Part shown: positions 5,572-9,969 of the stretch, in pieces | Numbering within the stretch: position 1 is the stretch's first letter | Layout: each line of letters opens with the position of its first letter | Source: Bacteroidales bacterium | Lineage (GTDB): Bacteria > Bacteroidota > Bacteroidia > Bacteroidales > NBLH01 | NCBI GenBank assembly: GCA_021647685.1 | Contig: JAKIUH010000141.1 | Location: 1 to 9,969 of the forward strand | Length of the DNA: 9,969 bases | Direction: 5' to 3' | Notes under the pieces: model-generated | The model's database searches: none | The model's input: only the letters and a program-made list of their open reading frames with translations | What the model was told of the DNA's origin: nothing | Made by a program: the position numbers and the translations under genes

Positions 5572-6600
5572 ATGAATAGTCAAGGAGTATTAACCTTAAA
5601 TGAGTTTATTATAGAACGCCAATCGGAGTTTCCTTATGCCAAAGGAGAGCTTTCACGCTTGTTAAGCCATATCGGGATAGCTGCAAAAATTGTACACAGA
5701 GAAGTAAATAAAGCCGGACTTGTGGATATATTGGGTGAAGTTGGCGGACTTAATGTTCAAGGAGAAGCACAAAAAAAATTAGATGTTTTTGCCGATGAAC
5801 AATTTATCAGCGCCCTGATGGCAAGTGGAGAATGTTGCGGAATAGCTTCGGAAGAAAATCAAGACATCATTACTTTTGACGGAGAATTGGCAAAAGACGG
5901 AAAATATATCGTAACGATGGATCCTCTAGATGGTTCATCAAATATTGATGTAAATGTTTCAATAGGTACTATATTTGCCATTTACAGACGTATCTCACCA
6001 CGCGGGCATAAGGCAAAATTGGAAGATTTTTTGCAAGAAGGTACAAAACAAGTTGCCGCAGGCTATATTATTTACGGCTCGTCAACAATGTTGGTTTATA
6101 CAACAGGGCGTGGCGTAAACGGTTTCACCTTAGATCCTTCGATTGGTGAATTTTGCTTATCGCACAGACAGATAAAAACACCGCAAAGAGGAAAGATATA
6201 CTCTATAAATGAAGGAAATTACATAAAATTCCCCGAAGGCGTAAAACAATATATAAAATATTGTCAAGAAATGGATGAAGAAACCGACCGACCCTTTTCA
6301 TCACGCTACATTGGTTCATTAGTTGCTGATTTTCATCGAAATTTATTAAAAGGTGGTATCTTTCTTTACCCTTCAACAGCAAGTTATCCACACGGTAAAT
6401 TAAGATTACTCTACGAATGTAATCCTATTTCTTTTTTAGCAGAACAAGCCGGCGGCAGAGCTACCGATGGCAGAGGACGCAGAATTTTGGATATTAAGCC
6501 GGAATCTTTACACCAACGTGTACCTTTTTATGTAGGTTCACGCCAAATGGTTGAACGTGCCGAAGATTTTATATTGAAATATGATGAGCCGGTGGATTAG
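5572..6600 (+). CDS. fbp: Fructose-1,6-bisphosphatase, class I
   Basis: Hydrolyses fructose 1,6-bisphosphate to fructose 6-phosphate and phosphate, the committed gluconeogenic step, in the cytoplasm; Mg2+-dependent. The 342 residues are full length for class I. Metal and catalytic residues are visible in ASEEN (E94, E95), MDPLDGSSNID (116-126; D117, D120) and LLYECNP (E282). Sugar-phosphate contacts lie in SRYIGSLVADFHR (244-256), GGIFLYP (261-267) and HGKLR (K276). No frameshift or missing motif is seen. The ATG at 5572 follows an A-rich leader with no Shine-Dalgarno, as in the neighbouring genes. The strong hairpin terminator just after the stop makes fbp a single-gene unit; lysC is divergent upstream. 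AMP inhibition is typical of the family but cannot be judged here. Confidence 0.95.
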   Translation: MNSQGVLTLNEFIIERQSEFPYAKGELSRLLSHIGIAAKIVHREVNKAGLVDILGEVGGLNVQGEAQKKLDVFADEQFISALMASGECCGIASEENQDIITFDGELAKDGKYIVTMDPLDGSSNIDVNVSIGTIFAIYRRISPRGHKAKLEDFLQEGTKQVAAGYIIYGSSTMLVYTTGRGVNGFTLDPSIGEFCLSHRQIKTPQRGKIYSINEGNYIKFPEGVKQYIKYCQEMDEETDRPFSSRYIGSLVADFHRNLLKGGIFLYPSTASYPHGKLRLLYECNPISFLAEQAGGRATDGRGRRILDIKPESLHQRVPFYVGSRQMVERAEDFILKYDEPVD

Positions 6601-6614
6601 ACATTTGAAACAAT

Positions 6615-6656
6615 TTAGGTTTTCGGATAAATATTCTGAAAACCTAATTTATTTTC
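6615..6656 (+). terminator. Strong intrinsic terminator after fbp
   Basis: Positions 6615-6627 pair with 6635-6647: 13 pairs including one G-U, built round AGGTTTTC and GAAAACCT, with a 7-nt loop. A T-rich run (TTTATTTT) follows directly. It starts 15 bases after the fbp stop codon and separates fbp from mfd. Confidence 0.85.
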
Positions 6657-6688
6657 ATAAATCCATAACAATTCCCATAATTATTTGC

Positions 6689-6696
6689 TAAAATTG
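6689..6696 (+). promoter_or_regulatory. Possible -7 promoter element for mfd
   Basis: TAAAATTG at 6689-6696 matches TAnnTTTG at five of the six fixed positions and is followed by CA, as is common in this phylum. It lies after the fbp terminator and 31 bp before the mfd start codon. No TTTG is found at -33. Confidence 0.4.
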
Positions 6697-6727
6697 CAGT
6701 TTCAAAAAATAATATAAATATTAAAAA

Positions 6728-9700
6728 TTGAAACTAAGCAATTTAAGTACATATTATCAAAAACATCCTGATTACAAAGAAATCAGTCAGCTTCTTTCCG
6801 AAGGAAAGAAAAATATACAACTGAAAGGATTTTCCGGCTCATCCTCTGCCTTGTTTGCAGTATCTTTGCTGAAAAACAGCAAGCAAACCCATTTTTTTCT
6901 ACTCCCTGATAAAGAAGAAGCAGCCTATTTTTTCAACGATTTGGAAAATCTTTCACAAACGAAACTGTATTTTTTGCCTTCGTCGTATAAACGGGATTTA
7001 ATCAGCCTTAAAAACCTAAAAAAAGCCGAAGAAAATATTATTGAACGAAACAAAACCATTGAAAAACTTAACAGTTCTTTGGCTAAAGCCGTAGTAAGTT
7101 ACCCCGAAGCCATTATCGAAAAAGAAACTTCGAGCAAAATACATAAAGAACAAAGTTTTTTAATACAAACAGGCGATAAATTAGATACCGCTTTCATCAA
7201 AGAATTTTTGTTTGAATATGGATTTCGTCAAACGGATTTTGTTTACGCTCCAGGCGATTTTTCAGTACGTGGAAGTATTATTGATGTTTTTTCCTACTCA
7301 AACGAATACCCTTACCGTATTGATTTTTTTGGAGATGAAGTAGATAGTATCCGCACATTCGACATTGTAAAGCAACTATCCATTGAAAAAGTAGAACAAA
7401 TTATTCTTCATCCCGATGTAAATAAAATCACTTCAAGTGAAGATAAACAGCCGATTTTTGATCACTTGCCGGATAATTCGGTAATTTGGATAAAAGATGC
7501 CCGATACATCGCCGAAAGATTAAATCAATTAAAAGAAAAAATTGAAAAAGAAGATTTTGAGCAGTTTAATGAAGATTATGTGCGCTTAAATCCCAATGAT
7601 TTTATTTCGGGTAGTGATTTTATTGATGAAACAAAAAAATTCAGCATTGTTGAATTAGGAAATCAAAACCTGTTCGCCGCCCAAAAACAATTTATTTTCA
7701 AAACCCAACGACAAGCCGAGTTTAATAAAAATTTTGATTTGCTTGCCGCCGATATGCAAAAATTCCAAAGCTTGGGCTATAAAAATTTTATACTTTCCGA
7801 TCAAGAAAAACAGATTGAGCGAATTCATTCCATATTGCAATCGGATGATATTACGAATAAAGTTAGTTTTGAAGGGCTTATCCCTACTCTACATCGCGGA
7901 TTTATCGATCATGATATTTTAATCAGCTGTTACACCGACCATCAGATTTTTCAGCGCTATCATCGCTTGCGACTGAAAAGTCAAGAAATGATTGAAACCA
8001 AGGGTGCTATCAGCTTGCAAGAGCTGAATCAATTACGTCCGGGCGATTATGTAATTCATGTAGATTACGGGATTGGTAAATTTGCAGGATTACAAAGTAT
8101 TGAAGTAAACGGGAAACAACAGGAGACCATTCGTATCAGCTATAAAGATAACGATACACTTTTTGTAAGTATTCACTCACTCCATAAAATATCTAAATAC
8201 AAAGGGGGCGACGGTATCCCACCCAAAATTCATAAATTAGGGTCCAAAGTTTGGCAAAATACAAAAAATAAAGTTAAAAGCCGTGTAAAAGACATTGCCA
8301 AAGAACTCATTGCTTTGTATGCTAAACGTAGAGCTGAAAAAGGTTTTCAATTTTCGCCTGACAGTTATCTGCAAGAAGCACTTGAAGCATCCTTTATTTA
8401 CGAAGATACGCCAGACCAATATAAAGCAGTACAGGCAACAAAAGCAGATATGGAATCAGATATTCCAATGGACAGGCTGGTATGTGGAGATGTAGGTTTC
8501 GGGAAAACAGAAGTAGCAATTCGAGCTGCATTTAAAGCAGTAACCGACGGCAAACAAGTTGCAGTGTTAGTACCTACGACTATCTTGGCTTTGCAACATT
8601 TTCAAACATTTAGTAAAAGGCTGAAAGATTTGCCTTGCAGCGTGGAATACATCAGTCGTTTAAAACCTGCTAAACAACAAAAAATTATTTTAGAAAAATT
8701 AAAAAAAGGTGAAATTGATATATTAATTGGCACACATCGCATAGTAAGTAAAGACATAGTCTTTAAAGATTTAGGTTTATTAATTATCGATGAAGAACAA
8801 AAATTTGGGGTTGCTATAAAAGAAAAGCTTAAACAATTAAAATTAAATGTAGATACGCTTACGCTTACAGCTACTCCGATACCGCGTACTTTACAGTTTT
8901 CTTTAATAGGCGCACGTGATTTATCAATAATTAATACGCCACCGCCTAATCGCTACCCAATTGTTACAGAATTACATACTTTTAATGAGGAAATCATTAA
9001 AGAAGCTCTTGAAAATGAAGTACGGCGCAACGGACAAATTTTTTTTATTAATAATCGTGTTCAGCAACTACCCGAAATTGAAGTATTGTTAAAACGCCTT
9101 CTGCCGGGTATACGCACCGTGATCGCCCACGGGCAAATGAAAGGAAACGAACTGGAAAAAATCATGCTTGATTTTATTAATCATGAATATGATGTATTGA
9201 TTGCCACCACAATTATCGAATCAGGCTTGGATATTCCAAATGCTAATACAATAATAATTAACAATGCTCAAAATTTCGGCTTAAGCGATTTACACCAATT
9301 ACGCGGGCGTGTTGGACGTTCCAATAAAAAGGCATTTTGCTATTTGTTGGCACCTCCTCTTACTGTTTTAACACCGGAAGCACGTAAGCGCCTACGAGCT
9401 ATTGAAGAATATTCGGATTTAGGTAGTGGGTTTAATATTGCTATGCAGGATTTGGATATTCGCGGCGCAGGAAATTTATTGGGTGGCGAACAAAGTGGTT
9501 TTATTGCCGAAATTGGTTTTGAAACCTATCAGCAAATTTTGAATGAAGCTCTTTTTGAACTTCGAGAAGAAGCTCCTGAAACAGAACAAAGTGCCAATTA
9601 TCAAGCTCAAAACGACAGTTTTACCGATGTATTTGTTCACGATTGCCAAATAGATACTGATATGGAAATTCTATTTCCTAATGATTATATTTCAAGCACA

Positions 9701-9969
9701 TCAGAGCGTATCAGGCTCTATCGTGAGCTCGATAATTTAAAAGATGATGAAGAATTAGAAAAATTTACCCAAAATTTAACAGACCGTTTTGGCGAACTGC
9801 CTCCGCAAAGTATAGAGTTAATCACTCTGGTAAAAATGCGCCGTTTGGCAATGAAATTGGGAATTATAAAAATTATCCTTAAAAAAGAACACATGATTTG
9901 TTATTTCTATAATAGTGAACGATATTTTAATTCGGATACTTTTGGCGCAATCTTAAAATATGCAAATAT
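6728..9969 (+). CDS. mfd: Transcription-repair coupling factor Mfd (3' end cut by window edge)
   Basis: An ATP-driven DNA translocase that removes RNA polymerase stalled at lesions and recruits UvrA. The frame is open for 1080 codons and continues past the edge, so probably only a few dozen C-terminal residues are missing. Domains in order: UvrB-like N-terminus without a working Walker A (GFSGSSSALF, 34-43); the UvrA-binding region with FSVRGSIIDVF (178-188) and RIDFFGDEVDSIR (197-209); an RNA-polymerase-interacting CarD-like domain (about 430-495, RPGDYVIHVDYGIGKF); and the translocase with Walker A GDVGFGKT (587-594), DEEQKFGV (688-695), TLTATPIPRT (712-721) and LHQLRGRVGR (855-864). A TRG segment (IAMQDLDIRGAGNLLGGEQSG) and the start of the C-terminal domain follow. 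The start must be TTG at 6728: the in-frame TAA at 6722 lies two codons upstream and the protein aligns from this residue. Not cotranscribed with fbp. Confidence 0.95.
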   Translation, partial: MKLSNLSTYYQKHPDYKEISQLLSEGKKNIQLKGFSGSSSALFAVSLLKNSKQTHFFLLPDKEEAAYFFNDLENLSQTKLYFLPSSYKRDLISLKNLKKAEENIIERNKTIEKLNSSLAKAVVSYPEAIIEKETSSKIHKEQSFLIQTGDKLDTAFIKEFLFEYGFRQTDFVYAPGDFSVRGSIIDVFSYSNEYPYRIDFFGDEVDSIRTFDIVKQLSIEKVEQIILHPDVNKITSSEDKQPIFDHLPDNSVIWIKDARYIAERLNQLKEKIEKEDFEQFNEDYVRLNPNDFISGSDFIDETKKFSIVELGNQNLFAAQKQFIFKTQRQAEFNKNFDLLAADMQKFQSLGYKNFILSDQEKQIERIHSILQSDDITNKVSFEGLIPTLHRGFIDHDILISCYTDHQIFQRYHRLRLKSQEMIETKGAISLQELNQLRPGDYVIHVDYGIGKFAGLQSIEVNGKQQETIRISYKDNDTLFVSIHSLHKISKYKGGDGIPPKIHKLGSKVWQNTKNKVKSRVKDIAKELIALYAKRRAEKGFQFSPDSYLQEALEASFIYEDTPDQYKAVQATKADMESDIPMDRLVCGDVGFGKTEVAIRAAFKAVTDGKQVAVLVPTTILALQHFQTFSKRLKDLPCSVEYISRLKPAKQQKIILEKLKKGEIDILIGTHRIVSKDIVFKDLGLLIIDEEQKFGVAIKEKLKQLKLNVDTLTLTATPIPRTLQFSLIGARDLSIINTPPPNRYPIVTELHTFNEEIIKEALENEVRRNGQIFFINNRVQQLPEIEVLLKRLLPGIRTVIAHGQMKGNELEKIMLDFINHEYDVLIATTIIESGLDIPNANTIIINNAQNFGLSDLHQLRGRVGRSNKKAFCYLLAPPLTVLTPEARKRLRAIEEYSDLGSGFNIAMQDLDIRGAGNLLGGEQSGFIAEIGFETYQQILNEALFELREEAPETEQSANYQAQNDSFTDVFVHDCQIDTDMEILFPNDYISSTSERIRLYRELDNLKDDEELEKFTQNLTDRFGELPPQSIELITLVKMRRLAMKLGIIKIILKKEHMICYFYNSERYFNSDTFGAILKYAN

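Noticed and set aside
7655..8495. Short frames on both strands inside mfd and a possible frameshift there
   Set aside because: The mfd frame stays open from 6728 to the edge with every helicase motif in the same frame. The short frames are shadows and no frameshift exists.

Overview
This AT-rich window looks like a chromosomal housekeeping region of a member of the Bacteroidota. Three things support that. There are Bacteroidetes-type promoters (TAnnTTTG at -7, with a textbook TTTG-N19-TACCTTTG at the left edge). Shine-Dalgarno sequences are absent before the genes. The protein variants are familiar from Bacteroidota: dihydroorotase with DDQVHFREPG, a GldN-like lipoprotein, and Mfd with DEEQKFGV. 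A rank below phylum cannot be assigned safely; a class I FBPase is compatible with several orders.

Layout from left to right. Positions 1-642 hold no credible gene. They contain a strong leftward promoter for a gene outside the window, a 13-bp inverted repeat, and a GC-richer stem-loop element of about 140 bp that looks like a dispersed intergenic repeat or structured RNA. Next come three rightward genes: pyrC (643-1986), a small lipoprotein resembling the gliding/type IX secretion protein GldN (2213-2767), and a D-2-hydroxyacid dehydrogenase of the SerA type (2963-3901). Both spacers between these genes are filled almost end to end by tandem arrays of a degenerate 8-bp unit (TTTAAAGG, TTGAGGGG and variants). 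Each array sits in a run of more than 200 nt with no cytosine on the + strand. The dehydrogenase and the leftward aspartate kinase gene (lysC, 5378-4092) converge on a spacer holding two copies of a ~61-bp repeat. One copy carries a hairpin that can serve as a bidirectional terminator. Rightward again follow fbp (5572-6600), a strong hairpin terminator, and mfd (from 6728), which starts at a TTG and runs off the right edge after 1080 codons.

The genes belong to separate pathways: pyrimidine synthesis, serine-type dehydrogenase chemistry, aspartate-family amino acids, gluconeogenesis, and transcription-coupled repair. I see no defence island, mobile element, CRISPR, tRNA or rRNA. pyrC, the lipoprotein and the dehydrogenase could share a transcript because no terminator is visible between them. 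lysC, fbp and mfd appear to be separate transcription units.

The features most worth following up are non-coding: the paired cytosine-free octamer arrays, the stem-loop element before pyrC, and the terminator-bearing repeat pair between the convergent genes. Among the proteins, the GldN-like lipoprotein is the least characterised.
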